Shown: positions 1 through 10,698 of the stretch, piece by piece | How the letters are laid out: each line of letters starts with the position of its first letter | How positions within the stretch are numbered: the first letter of the stretch is position 1 | Origin: Diphasiastrum complanatum | Taxonomy: Eukaryota; Streptophyta; Lycopodiopsida; Lycopodiales; Lycopodiaceae | Reading direction: 5' to 3' | NCBI GenBank assembly: GCA_029204225.1 | Contig: CM055096.1 | Span: 58,603,600 to 58,667,599, forward strand | DNA: 64,000 nucleotides | Notes under the pieces: generated by a model | Told to the model about the DNA's origin: nothing | The model's database searches: none | Seen by the model: only the letters and a program-made list of their open reading frames with translations | Made by a program: the position numbers and the translations under genes

Positions 1-818
1 AGTCAAGCAAATTGGAAGGTGCCGACAACTAGGTAGTTTGGAAATTCAAATTGAAGAACATTTTGATGGAAAAGGAGCTATGGGAGATCGTGACAGGTGA
101 AGAGACAAGGCCAGTGATTGAAGAAGATCAACGGGCATTTGATAGGAGAAGACAGAAAGCCCAAAATGTCATCAACTTATCAGTTAGAGATGCAATTATT
201 CCCTATATTTGAGATTCAAAAGGACCAAAAGAAGCATGGGATACATTAAAGGCATTGTTTGAAATGACAAATACATCTCGAATACTATTTTTAAAGACAA
301 AGTGACATACATTGCGGATGGATGATGGTGCAACTATTGCTGATCACATACTGAAGATCAAAGAGATCCGCCATCAATTAGCAGCAGTTGGAGAGCGAGT
401 ACAAGATCGTGAGATCGTGCAATTGACATTGAATACTCTGAGTGAGTCGCATCAGATGTTTGTGACGAGTGTAGCCACAAGAGAAAATCTTCCAACCTAT
501 GAAGAACTAGGTGGATTGCTTTTGCAAGAAGAGCAATGTCAAGAGAACTTGAATCATCATAACATGAGCTATGATCAAGCTCTTGCAGTTAGAGGACAAG
601 GTGGAAGATTTGGCCATGGAAAGTATCAATCGAGAGGAGGAAACTCAAGCCGAGGATCATTTCAACAATTTCATGAGCAAGTCAATGATAGTCCGAATCG
701 AGGTAATTGGAATCAAGACCGAGGTCAAGGACGCAACTATTCAAGACAAAATAAACCTAGAAATTGTAGGTACTACAACAAACCTGGTCACTGGGGGCGT
801 GAATGCTTCAAGAAATAG
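1..818 (+). pseudogene. Element Z: decayed Ty1/copia gag, 5' end outside window
   Basis: This is the gag part of an old copia polyprotein, which normally forms the RNA-packaging particle. The reading can be followed from base 1 but is broken by in-frame stops in the first 310 bases; the open stretch is 312-818. It ends in a zinc-knuckle-like segment, CRYYNKPGHWGREC. The second cysteine of the CX2CX4HX4C knuckle is a tyrosine, so zinc binding is probably lost. The 5' LTR and primer site lie left of the window. The reading continues into protease and integrase remnants. The assignment to copia is secure from the gag-to-integrase order. The element is clearly inactive. Confidence 0.85.
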
Positions 819-819
819 A

Positions 820-2417
820 AGGAGATGGAACAAAAAAAAGACAAATGGCAAGCGGGAAATTATGCTGATCAACATCAATTTGATGACTATTATTATAAAG
901 ACAATTATACTGATCAACATCAATACGATGATGATCAATATGAAGATGACATAGGTGAGAGTTCAAAATTGTTTATTACAGCATTAATGACAAGTGATGA
1001 AGCCAAGGATACCTGGTACATATGTGCATCCAAGCACATAACTTCAAGGAAATAGTGGTTTTTGAAGTCAAGAAAACTGACAATGGTGATGAAGTTGGAC
1101 AAGCTGATGGCAAATTGCTATCTGTTAAAGGAGTTGGAGTGGTACCAGTGAAGCTAGCCAACGAGAAGATAAAGCATATAAGCAATTTGCAATATGTACC
1201 TGGCTTAGCTAACAATCTACTATCTGTTGGGACGATGGCTGATCAACAACTCAAGGTTGAGTTTGACAGTGACAAATGTCTTGTCAAAGACATCAAGAAT
1301 CACTACAAAGTGATTGCTACAGGAGCTAGAGTCAACAGGAATCGACTCTACAAATTGAATGCGAGATCTTTTACTCAAGCTATGGTAAGCATTGTTGATA
1401 GTCGAAGTGATCTTTGGCATCAAAGGTTTGGTCATATCAGTGCTCAAAGCTTGCAAATCCTTAAAAGAGGTAATCTAGTTGTTGGATTGCCTGATATCTC
1501 TTTTGAAGGAAAAATTTGTGAGGGTTGCATTTTGGGAAGACAACATTGAGAGAGATTTCCCAAAGATGGAGCAAGAAGAGCCAATGACATTCTTGATCTT
1601 GTTCATAGTGATCTGTGTGGACCAATAAAAACTAGGTCCATTAGTGGTTATTACTATTTCATCACATTCATTGATGACTATAGTAGACATATCTGGATTT
1701 ATTTCATAAGCAAGAAATCTGATGCTTTTGCCAAGTTTAGAGAGTTCAAGGCTCTAGTTGAAAAACAAACAGATTGTTATATTAAGACCCACCCTCAGAT
1801 CAGATGGTGGCGGTGAGTATTTTTCAACAGAGTTTATAAATTTCTGCAAGGATCAGGGGATCAAGAGACAAACCACTACACCCTATTCACCACAACAGAA
1901 CGGAGTTGCAGAACAGAAAAACAGATCCATTGTGGAGATGGCTAGGGCAATGCTTAAGAGCAAGGGTTTGCCAAATACTTTTTGGACAGAAGCATGCAAC
2001 ACATCTACTCATATCTTGAATTGGTGTCCTACAAAGTCCGTGGAGGGTAAGACACCTTACGAAGCTTTTACTAGAAAGAAACCTAATGTTTCTCATTTAC
2101 GAATATTTGGTTGTGATGCTTATGCTCATGTAACTGATGAGAAATGAAAGAAGTTGGATGCAAAAGCTGTTAAGTGTATTTTCCTTGGATATGATGAAAG
2201 AGCCAAGGCATACAGGATGTATGACACAGATGCACAAAAGATCGTGATTTCCAGAGATGCTACTTTTGATGAGATGGGTCAAAATGACCAAATAAAATTG
2301 ACAATTGATCCCTTTGATGATAAAGCTAAAATGCAAGTGAAGAAAGAAGTTGGTGTTGATATGGAAGAGCCAATGGAAAAAGACAAGGCCAATAATGAGA
2401 TTCCTAGGAGAGTGCCT
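820..2417 (+). pseudogene. Element Z: decayed copia protease-integrase, split by element A
   Basis: This is the remnant of protease and integrase downstream of the Z gag. The protease active-site region reads YICASKHIT where DSGASxHMT is expected, so the catalytic Asp-Ser-Gly is missing. The pre-integrase segment (LWHQRFGHI..., then CEGC) and the integrase core (HSDLCGP, RSDGGGEY, then PQQNGVAEQKN) are recognisable but spread over three frames with several stops. The last integrase linker codons stop at the TGCCT duplication, where element A begins. The same reading resumes at 8567 on the other side. Reverse transcriptase and RNase H are absent. Confidence 0.85.
2413..2417. repeat. Target-site duplication TGCCT, left copy of element A
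   Basis: TGCCT lies directly before the left LTR of element A. It recurs at 8562-8566 directly after the right LTR. A 5-bp duplication is the usual product of copia integrase. Confidence 0.95.
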
Positions 2418-3100
2418 TGTAAAAATTACAGCATATAAGGATCCTAAAACACTTGAAATGATGAGGGAAACAATAGATTATGATTTCATAAGATTAACAC
2501 AAGTTGAACCATCAAAATCCATCAAAAATCTATGCTTGAACCTCACTAAATGGCCCAAATCCTTGAAGAAGGCTTCACACGTGTGAAAGTACGGCCTCCC
2601 ACAGTCTGAGTACTGTACACCAGACCTACATTAACTCCTATAATCATTAGTAATCACAAGTACTCAAACAACTATGAACATAGAGAGCAATTGCACCATT
2701 ATGAGAGAAAAAACATGAAATTGCTTGATGGATTTTTGGTGAGATATCATCACCTATATATACATGATCCATCACGGTTTTGGGCAGGTATGAGTAGCCC
2801 TAAACCTATCCCTAATGCTAATTTTGGTGGATCTTTCATCCCTACTAAGTTAGGGTTGGAATCTTGGAGATCCCTCAACAATGCAAAAATTACCAAAAAT
2901 AGCTCCTATTTTTTCTCCCTTGTATCTAAGCATAATTTGGACTCATTCCAAAGGTTCTAACACTTAGGTCTACTTGAGAACATCCTTATGAATGGAATCC
3001 TATGCTATTTGGCACGTGTGACAAGCCACATCATGACCATCTAACTATTTACAAGTCATATGACCAAAACTAGTCAAGCTAGAATTGTGAATTTTTAACA
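2418..3100 (-). repeat. Element A 3' LTR
   Basis: This 683-bp LTR begins TGTTAAAAATT and ends TTTTTACA on the minus strand. A TATATATAG box lies on the minus strand at about 2753-2761. A perfect 14-bp palindrome, TTCACACGTGTGAA, is at 2574-2587, and another CACGTG is at 3013-3018. Confidence 0.95.
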
Positions 3101-3112
3101 ATCCTCCTCACT
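3101..3112 (-). other. Element A polypurine tract
   Basis: The minus strand reads AGTGAGGAGGAT directly before the 3' LTR. This is the expected place and composition for the plus-strand DNA primer of a retroelement. It lies two bases beyond the pol stop codon. Confidence 0.8.
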
Positions 3113-3114
3113 AT

Positions 3115-6108
3115 CTAGCTTGGTTCAATCATTGCTTTACTAATCACTCCAAGTGATGATCTGAACTTCATAAAAGGTGTCTTTTGAAGTGGTTTAGTAA
3201 GTAGATCAGCTACACATTCATTGCTTGGAACATGCTCCAAAGCAATCTCCTTGGCTTGCACCATTTCTCTCACAAAGTGATGGCATATCTCAATGTGCTT
3301 AGATCTTGCATGGAAGATTGGGTTAGATGCAAGGTGTTGGGCTGATATATTGTCATTGTAGATGATTGGTGCCTCCTCTGAATCCATGATCTTTAGTTCC
3401 ACCAATAATCTCTTGATCCAAAGTACCTCCTTTGTAGTGGTTGTCAAAGCTTTGTACTCGGCCTCGGTTGAAGATAGAGATATAGTTTCTTGCTTTTTTG
3501 AAAGCCATGAAACCACACCTTCTCCTATGAAAGTTGAATAGGCACTTGTTGATTTCCTATCCCTCTTGTCCCCTGCAAAATCTGAATCACTAAATGCATG
3601 AAGGTTAATCACATCTCCTCTATATAGAATCCCAAAATCCAATGTACCCGAGATGTATCTTAGAATCCTCTTAGCCTTTTTCCAATGGATATTCAATGGC
3701 TTTTGCATGGATTGGCTCAACCTACATACACTAAAGCTAAGATCTGGTCTAGTTATAGTGATCCACATTAAGGAACCTATAAGTTGCCTAAACAAAGTGA
3801 TGTCCATGAAGGATCTTTCATCATCTTCATTTGGCACTTTTACATCTTGCTCCATTGGTGTGTCAACACTTTTGCATACTTCCATCTTAAACTTCTTCAA
3901 AAGACTTTGAGCATAGTTTACTTGAATTATAGAGATAAAATCAGACCTTCTAAGTACTTCTATGCCTAAGATGAAGTGAAGACACCCTATATCTACCATC
4001 TTGAACTCTAAGGATGGATCTATCTTGATTTTTTCAATACCATCAACACTATTTCCACTAATGATGATGTCATCTACATAAATGAGTAAAAGTACAATAC
4101 CAACATCATCAAACTTAATGTAAAGAGTAGGATCATATTCACTTTGAACAAAAGAAAGTGAAATAAGATAGCAATGTAGTCTTGAATTCCAAGATCTCGA
4201 GGCTTGCTTCAAGCCATAGATGCTTCTTTGGAGATGGCATACTTTGTTCTCCATTCCATGCTTGATGAACCCTTGTGGCTGCTCCATATAGATATATTCT
4301 TCCAAAAAACCATTCAAGAAAGCATTAGAGACATCCATTTGACATAGAATCCATCCAAAATGTGATGCAAGTGCAATGATTAGCCTTATTGTGACCATCT
4401 TGGCCATGGGTGCAAAAGTTTCCTCATAGTCTATCCCTCTCTCTTGGGCATAACCTTTTGCAACTAATCTTGCTTTATGTTTGTTAACACTCTCATTTGC
4501 ATTCGACTTAAGCTTGAAGACCCACTTGCATCCTATTACATTCCTTTGAGGTCTCTCAACAAGCAACCAAGTTTCATTCTCAATCAAGGCATCATACTCA
4601 TCCAACATAGCTTTATACCATTCTTTGGAGTTCAATGCATCTTCAACATTAGACGGTTCTTCAAAACTAGATAAAGCATAAGAAGTGGATGAGATACCCT
4701 CAACTTGCTGTCCTTTGCCTTGATATGTGAGCCTTGATGGCTCCACTTTTGCCCTTGAAGATCTCCTTGGTGTGATAGGTGGGTTTGGTGCTTGCTCCTC
4801 CATGAGCTCCTCCTCAAAACCAAGATCTTGCTCCTCGGCCATCTTCTTCTTGATTGTTGGAGCACTTGAGCCTTCTTCAAGCATATGCATATGATGTTCA
4901 TCAAAGATGACATCCCTTGAAACAACAAATTTGTTCAAGGATGGGAGATAGACTTTGTAGCCCTTGCTTGAGCTTGCATATCCAAGCATGATCCCTCTTG
5001 TGGAAGATGGATCCTCCTTGGTTCTTGTTTCCAATGGCACATGCACATAACATATACACCCAACTTTCAAGTGATTAAGATTGGGTTTCTTTCCATACAA
5101 CATCTCAGAAGGAGTTTTTCCTTCAATTGCTCTATTCATCAAGTAGTTTGCACATACAAGAGACTCACCCCAAAAGGATTTGGGCAAACAAGCATCTAAT
5201 CTTAAAGCCTTAGAACATTCACATAATGTTCTATTCCTTCTTTCAGCAACTCCATTTTGTTGAGGAGTGTAAGGACAAGAAGTCTCTTTCTTGATCCCTT
5301 CCTCCTCACAAAAGGCCTTGAACTCATTGGAGATGAATTCTCCACCATTGTCACTTCTAAGAATCTTGATGCTATGATTATGATGCTTTTCCACAAACAA
5401 CTTGAACTTTACAAAAGTATCAAATACTTGAGACTTGAAGGAAAGTAAGAACACCCAACAATATCTTGAGTAGTCATCAATGAAGGTTAAAAACATGGAT
5501 GAACCTCCATTAGATTTGGTGCTAGCAATGTGCACATCCGAGTGTATGAGTTCAAGAGGATGAGATGACTTTGTGATGGAGTTAGAAAACACCTTCTTAT
5601 GTGCCTTGGATAAGGCACAAGCTTCACAAACCTTGTCTTCCTTCCCAATAGACCTTGGTAGGCCTAAAGCATACTCCTCCTTGATCATAGCCTCCATGGA
5701 ACCCGAGTTGACATGTCCAAGTCTTTTGTGCCATAAAGTAAAGGTAGATATCTTGCTCTTCTCGGCCAACATGACAACATTAGTATCCACAAATGCATCC
5801 AGCTTATAAAGTTTGCCAAGTCTAGTGCCCTTAGCCACTATCTTACCCTTCTTCTTGATGAAACATTCATTTGAAGCAAAGTCAACATTGAAACCATTGT
5901 CTACCATTTGGCCAACACTTAGTAGATTCTTTGTTATTGTAGGAATGTACAAAACACCTTCTATGTTGATCTTTTTGAAAGATCCTAAGCAAAGGGGAAT
6001 GCTACCAACTCCTTCAATCTTACAAGCTTCATCATTTGCTGTATAGATAGACTTTATAGGTCCATCATAAGATAAGAGAGAAGAGAAAAACTCCCTTTTA
6101 CTAGTCAT
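3115..6108 (-). CDS. Element A pol: protease end, integrase, reverse transcriptase, RNase H
   Basis: This uninterrupted 997-residue reading encodes the copia pol domains in the usual order. It opens just inside the protease: the DSGASSHMT active-site motif lies a few codons upstream in the same frame. The pre-integrase zinc region follows (HKRLGH, then CEAC). Next is the integrase core with HSDVH, SDNGGEF and PQQNGVAER as catalytic blocks. Reverse transcriptase has YVDD at residues 677-680, and RNase H has SDSDFAGD and SSTEAEYKAL. The start given is only the first Met in this frame. The true product should be a gag-pol polyprotein, and pol lies in the -1 frame relative to gag. Apart from that shift it looks functional. 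Confidence 0.93.
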   Translation of the reverse strand: MTSKREFFSSLLSYDGPIKSIYTANDEACKIEGVGSIPLCLGSFKKINIEGVLYIPTITKNLLSVGQMVDNGFNVDFASNECFIKKKGKIVAKGTRLGKLYKLDAFVDTNVVMLAEKSKISTFTLWHKRLGHVNSGSMEAMIKEEYALGLPRSIGKEDKVCEACALSKAHKKVFSNSITKSSHPLELIHSDVHIASTKSNGGSSMFLTFIDDYSRYCWVFLLSFKSQVFDTFVKFKLFVEKHHNHSIKILRSDNGGEFISNEFKAFCEEEGIKKETSCPYTPQQNGVAERRNRTLCECSKALRLDACLPKSFWGESLVCANYLMNRAIEGKTPSEMLYGKKPNLNHLKVGCICYVHVPLETRTKEDPSSTRGIMLGYASSSKGYKVYLPSLNKFVVSRDVIFDEHHMHMLEEGSSAPTIKKKMAEEQDLGFEEELMEEQAPNPPITPRRSSRAKVEPSRLTYQGKGQQVEGISSTSYALSSFEEPSNVEDALNSKEWYKAMLDEYDALIENETWLLVERPQRNVIGCKWVFKLKSNANESVNKHKARLVAKGYAQERGIDYEETFAPMAKMVTIRLIIALASHFGWILCQMDVSNAFLNGFLEEYIYMEQPQGFIKHGMENKVCHLQRSIYGLKQASRSWNSRLHCYLISLSFVQSEYDPTLYIKFDDVGIVLLLIYVDDIIISGNSVDGIEKIKIDPSLEFKMVDIGCLHFILGIEVLRRSDFISIIQVNYAQSLLKKFKMEVCKSVDTPMEQDVKVPNEDDERSFMDITLFRQLIGSLMWITITRPDLSFSVCRLSQSMQKPLNIHWKKAKRILRYISGTLDFGILYRGDVINLHAFSDSDFAGDKRDRKSTSAYSTFIGEGVVSWLSKKQETISLSSTEAEYKALTTTTKEVLWIKRLLVELKIMDSEEAPIIYNDNISAQHLASNPIFHARSKHIEICHHFVREMVQAKEIALEHVPSNECVADLLTKPLQKTPFMKFRSSLGVISKAMIEPS

Positions 6109-7067
6109 GTGTGAACTAGCACCCGAGTCAATCCACCAAGGATCTTCTCCTTTGAAGCTTGTTGAAAAAATATGGACATCATGAGAGAGTCCTCATGTGA
6201 ACTCTCCTCCTCCTCCTCTTTGCTCATGTTGGCTTGGCTTTGATCTTGCTTCCTCTTGAAGCATTCCGAGGCATAATGCCCCATCTTGCTACAATAGTAG
6301 CACTTCACCTTTGATTTGTCTTTCTTGACTTTGGTGGTTGATGGAGATGCCTTTGGGGGTCCTTCTTGATCCTCAAGCTTTGTAGACTTCTTGAATGTTG
6401 ATCCTTTGCCTTTGGACTTGCCTTTTCCTTTGGTGAAGAGAGCTTGGTCATCTCCACCTTGGATGGAAAGCCTATCCATCCTCTCTTGCATTTGGCTCCT
6501 TCTTGATTCCTCGGCCATGAGTGTGTCTTGGAGTTCTTCAAGTATAGGTAGCTTACCCATAATTGCATATCCCTGTACCAAATTGTCAAATTCAAAGCTT
6601 AGTCCATTCAATATGAGTTGAACAAGCTCTTCATCCTTGATAGGGTCACCTATAAAGGCTAGCTCTTTATTCAATTCCTTTACTCTTAGGACAAAAGTAT
6701 GTGCACTCTCTCCTTTCTTTTGATAGCTTCTATAGATTTGATTCTTCAAAGCTAACATTCTAGTTTGGTTCTTGGATTCATAGACCTTTTGCAAAGTCTC
6801 CCAAGCATCTTGAGCTGAAGTGCAATCTCCTACCTCTCTTAAGAGTTCATTTGCAACATTCATTTTTATGCAATGTAGTGCAACATTGCACCTCTTGATG
6901 TATTTGGCTTTTTCTTGAGGATGAATAGGTTCACCCTCCTTACCATTTACAATTTCCATCAGATCTTGCATGATCATGATAGATTCCATTCTAACTTTCC
7001 ATATGGAATAGTTAGTTTTGTTGAGCCTTTCATTAGTATCCAAAAGATATGCATTTATAGATGCCAT
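6105..7067 (-). CDS. Element A gag
   Basis: This 320-residue gag begins MASINAYLLDTNERLNKTNY, a typical copia gag start, and contains the UBN2-like gag core. A lysine- and glycine-rich stretch follows, then a CX2CX4HX4C zinc knuckle with C256, C259, H264 and C269. The last residues (from about ASKEKILGG) are out-of-frame protease sequence: the same bases read in the next frame give WWIDSGASSHM. Restoring one base in the T-run on the coding strand (A-run at 6165-6170) would join gag to pol. The ATG at 7067 is the first Met after the leader. Confidence 0.9.
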   Translation of the reverse strand: MASINAYLLDTNERLNKTNYSIWKVRMESIMIMQDLMEIVNGKEGEPIHPQEKAKYIKRCNVALHCIKMNVANELLREVGDCTSAQDAWETLQKVYESKNQTRMLALKNQIYRSYQKKGESAHTFVLRVKELNKELAFIGDPIKDEELVQLILNGLSFEFDNLVQGYAIMGKLPILEELQDTLMAEESRRSQMQERMDRLSIQGGDDQALFTKGKGKSKGKGSTFKKSTKLEDQEGPPKASPSTTKVKKDKSKVKCYYCSKMGHYASECFKRKQDQSQANMSKEEEEESSHEDSLMMSIFFQQASKEKILGGLTRVLVHT

Positions 7068-7865
7068 CTAGTCTCCTAATCAAGGACTTGACACAAATGA
7101 AGGTTACTTCTATTGATTTGATTGAAGGTCTACCTTATCCCACTTCTTAGGGACCTGAAAAAATCAGTAATAGACTTCCTATAAAGATCTAAGAATGATC
7201 TCTAACAAAATCAAATCATAGAATACTAGAAACAATGCACTTGCTTGATTGAAGTAGACAATACTAGTAGAATTGCCCCTCTTTCTATAAAGAACATTAA
7301 AGCTTCCAAATGATCTGATCAAGAGTGAATTTCAGCAACCTAATATACTTCCAAAATCACTTGTAAAAGAGCTAAATGGAACTTAATGAGGATGCAACAC
7401 AATCTACTATCCAATCACAAGCAAAAAATGATCAAAATTGATGAAAAATTGATCTAATTTGGTGCATAAGTCAAGCAATGGTTGGACTGAACCTAAATCA
7501 CTTTATGAGGTGTCTACTACACCTTAGAACAGCCTTGAAGAGTCCCCAAAACTCTGATCTTCCCTCTCCTTGAATGCTAGAAAGCCTCCTCTATGAAATC
7601 ACCTCCAAAACTCGCTTAGAAATCAATGCTTGGAGCAAGCAAAACTTGCTATCTTGGTAATGTGAATTGAATTCAACTTTTCCTCTAGTTTTAGACACCT
7701 AAACACCTGCAAATGAAGTTACACAACACCAATCTCCAATGTATTTGACTCACTTTGAGTTCTAGAATCAATACTAGATGCTAAGATCCAATCTACACAA
7801 GATTTAAATACAAAATTGTGATCAAATTGAATGAAAACCAAGGATTTACCTCATTTCAGCCTTTA
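7068..7865 (-). other. Element A untranslated leader
   Basis: About 800 bases lie between the primer site and the gag start codon. I see no conserved coding sequence here. It should hold the packaging and dimerisation signals, but none can be pinpointed by eye. Confidence 0.6.
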
Positions 7866-7878
7866 GGCTCTGATACCA
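7866..7878 (-). other. Element A primer-binding site (tRNA-iMet)
   Basis: The minus strand reads TGGTATCAGAGCC directly after the LTR end. This is the common plant copia primer site, complementary to the 3' end of initiator methionine tRNA. Confidence 0.93.
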
Positions 7879-8561
7879 TGTAAAAATTACAGCATATAAG
7901 GATCCTAAAACACTTGAAATGATGAGGGAAACAATAGATTATGATTTCATAAGATTAGCACAAGTTGAACCATCAAAATCCATCAAAAATCTATGCTTGA
8001 ACCTCACTAAATGGCCCAAATCCTTGAAGAAGGCTTCACACGTGTGAAAGTACGGCCTCCCACAGTCTGAGTACTGTACACCAGACCTACATTAACTCCT
8101 ATAATCATTAGTAATCACAAGTACTCAAACAATTATGAACATAGAGAGCAATTGCACCATTATGAGAGAAAAAACATGAAATTGCTTGATTGATTTTTGG
8201 TGAGATATCATCACCTATATATACATGATCCATCACGGTTTTGGGCAGGTATGAGTAGCCCTAAACCTATCCCTAATGCTAATTTTGGTGGATCTTTCAT
8301 CCCTACTAAGTTAGGGTTGGAATCTTGGAGATCCCTCAACAATGCAAAAATTACCAAAAATAGCTCCTATTTTTTCTCCCTTGTATCTAAGCATAATTTG
8401 GACTCATTCCAAAGGTTCTAACACTTAGGTCTACTTGAGAACATCCTTATGAATGGAATCCTATGCTATTTGGCACGTGTGACAAGCCACATCATGACCA
8501 TCTAACTATTTACAAGTCATATGACCAAAACTAGTCAAGCTAGAATTGTGAATTTTCAACA
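7879..8561 (-). repeat. Element A 5' LTR
   Basis: This 683-bp LTR differs from the partner at 2418-3100 at about four positions by eye. It carries the same TATA box and the same TTCACACGTGTGAA palindrome, here at 8035-8048. Confidence 0.95.
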
Positions 8562-8744
8562 TGCCTAAGTGGTACTTGTCAGTAACAAGTGATGCTAATA
8601 AGGGAGATACTCCCGAATCAAGTGAGCAGGGAGAGCTTAGAGTGATGAGTTAGTGTGATAGTGTGACAGTGCGTGTTCTTCTTCTGCCTTCTTTTGGTGA
8701 TTGCTTATGGTGAATGCTTGATGTTGCATATCTAATTCTTGACA
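8562..8744 (+). pseudogene. Element Z: continuation, ending in an LTR remnant
   Basis: After the right TGCCT copy, the Z integrase-linker reading resumes (KWYLSVTSDANKG...). It runs about 26 codons, then passes near 8645 into the last 100 bp of an LTR ending TTCTTGACA. That LTR end closely matches 18095-18194 of LTR C, so Z and C are related families. Reverse transcriptase, RNase H and most of the 3' LTR were lost in one deletion near 8645. Confidence 0.8.
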
Positions 8745-8833
8745 GCTAATTGGTTCTCTTTAGCTCGTGCCTGTGGATCCGATATTGGTACGGGTATGCA
8801 ATATCGGTATGACACGCGTGGCTAGAATCAAAA

Positions 8834-10698
8834 CTAGTTACCAAAACTAGCTAATTTGGCATTTAACTCCACAATAGGCACATAGATTTGATCAAATACA
8901 TTGAAGTAAGTACAGCTTCTCAGGCCTGTACACAACTTCAGTACCTTCCAAAGCAAGTAATTAATGCATAAAATCACTCACATCCAATAGCTAGAACTCA
9001 CCACCAAAAGACAATGTTGAGAGAAGTGGAAAAGCTCGATTTTTTTTCATATTTGGATGGAGATCCCATCATACATTTATACATTTCAAGCTTGGATCTG
9101 AATGTTTTAGGGCATCTCTATACTTATCATAACCTAATGCTGACACCTATCCCAATAGGTCATTGGATTAACCCTAGTATTCAAGATCTCAAGATCCAAA
9201 AACAATGTAAAACATGTTATTTTTAGTTCCTAAAATTTTTCTAGCTTATCTAAGCACACTTTGGCCTCATTTCAAAGATGTTATCACAATGTAATATGAG
9301 GAATGAAGTCTTGAGAAAGGGCACGTGTAGCATCTATTTACATGGCCATCTTGCGAATTACGATGCATGTGACCAAAATTGGTCAAGCTAGAATTGTGAA
9401 ATTTCAACAAGGCCTGTCTCTTGGGCACAAAGTGCTTTTAGCTCCAACTGGTTAAAATCTTTAGTTTTGAAAACTTTGACAAATTCTTTGTGAAAAAATC
9501 TGATCCTCTGGATGACCGCCATTTTCATCATGTAGTCTTGGTCAATGTTGTGGTCTCAGGCAAGAAGTTTAACTTCTTCCACTGTCAACCCAGCAAAAGC
9601 AATGGCACTAACAGATCGGAAAGAGGCTACGTGAGGGTACTCTTGGGACAATTGCTTTCTGGCTTGTAAACTATGAATGCCTCCCAAAACAAAAAAAAAT
9701 GATAAGAATTTAAAGAAGAAAAATCAAATTCAAAAACAGATCTACATTCAGTCGAATTTACCAAACCAACAAAAGGTGTCACAATTGCTTGCGTATGATC
9801 TTTAATTTTAATTTTTAGGTTATGTACATGTGTGTCGTTAGGCTCTCGAACCTCCATTGGTCGATCTTCAATGGATGGATCAATGAGAGGTCGATCGCAT
9901 TGGTCTATATCCAAAATTAATGTAGTTTCTCTAGATTTTTTTTGTTTTATGAATTTGATCTCTAATTTTAGAGATCTCAGATGAATCCTTCAACAGTTGG
10001 ATAGTGGCTCCAAGCAAAACTAAAGTGGCCTCTTCTGACTTTTTTCTACTTTCTTTAGAAGGAACTACTTTTGGTCGCTTGGCCTTGGATTTGTTTCTGG
10101 ACCTTGGTTTTCGGTTGCAGCTTCAATATGTACAGTAGCCTGAGATCTCTTTTTTTTGGGGAAGGGAGTTGATTTGGAGGGTGCAGACTTACCAGTAACA
10201 TTTGTGTGGAATGGGACAATGGAAGAAGTTATATTGCCACGTGCCACTGCCACTGACTTTGTACTATGAGAAGAAAAGACTGGATTCTTCTCCTCAACAA
10301 CAGCACAGAGCATGTTTCTTAAACATTGTTTGAGTCTCTACATGACAGAAAACAAAAGAATAATGTTAGAGAGCTTTGAGTATTCATAAAGTAAGCTATG
10401 CTCAACATAGATCAGATTTTTTATAATACCAGATAATATAAAACCTAATTCATTGCAAATAATATAATTTATTCTTTTTAATAGGTTCATACCAATGTCA
10501 CAAGGGCTTTGTCAAAATGCACTTTAATGGCTTCATCTTTGCAAAGTCGAATCTTAAACATTCCCTCATCCAAAATAAATATTGAATGACTTTTGTCAAG
10601 TTCTTTCACAAGAACATTGACCAAGCTCTCTTGTTCCACATCATCATCGAGCTGATCAACAAGGACTCTACCTTGCACTTGAAATGGACTTTCACCTC
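8834..10698 (-). pseudogene. Unrecognised host gene remnant W, interrupted by a solo LTR
   Basis: Protein-like minus-strand sequence can be followed through several pieces. Exon a is 10698-10493 (GESPFQVQGRVLVDQL...). A GT-AG intron is at 10492-10338. Exon b begins at 10337 (RLKQCLRNMLCAVVEEKN...) and is lysine- and serine-rich. It needs a frame change near 10110 to continue (KRPKVVPSKESRKKSEE...). A later piece, 9658-9415, reads KQLSQEYPHVASF... with one in-frame stop. It resumes after the solo LTR at 8921 and ends at a stop codon at 8834-8836. I do not recognise the family. The 5' part is missing because copia B begins at 10699. The frameshift, internal stop and LTR indicate a dead gene, though its exon structure marks it as host-derived. 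Confidence 0.6.
8927..9409 (-). mobile_element. Solo LTR (483 bp) with AGGCC target duplication
   Basis: It begins TGTACACAAC and ends TTTCAACA on the plus strand. AGGCC flanks it at 8922-8926 and 9410-9414. Its last 50 bases resemble the end of the element A LTR (GTCAAGCTAGAATTGTGAA), so it is a distant relative of that family. No internal region is present, as expected after recombination between two LTRs. It carries CACGTG at 9322-9327. It sits in an exon of pseudogene W, whose reading joins up when the LTR and one duplication copy are skipped. Confidence 0.88.

Larger units (their letters stand above)
2418..8561 (-). mobile_element. Element A: nearly complete Ty1/copia retrotransposon
   Basis: This is a 6144-bp copia element on the minus strand, inserted into the integrase linker of the older element Z. 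It has two 683-bp LTRs, a tRNA-iMet primer site, a gag, a pol with protease, integrase, reverse transcriptase and RNase H, a polypurine tract and a perfect 5-bp target duplication. By eye the two LTRs differ at only four positions. This points to a recent insertion, since LTRs are identical at integration. The only coding defect I find is a frame change between gag and pol near 6165. Confidence 0.95.

Noticed and set aside
2691-2960. 89-codon plus-strand frame, repeated at 8197-8421
   Set aside because: Both lie inside the two LTRs of element A, antisense to the element, and reflect LTR duplication rather than a gene.
6160-6175. Programmed -1 frameshift site between gag and pol of element A
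   Set aside because: The bases around the T-run do not form a canonical slippery heptamer, and the related element E has gag and pol in one frame. A single-base deletion is simpler, so it is kept only as a minor alternative.
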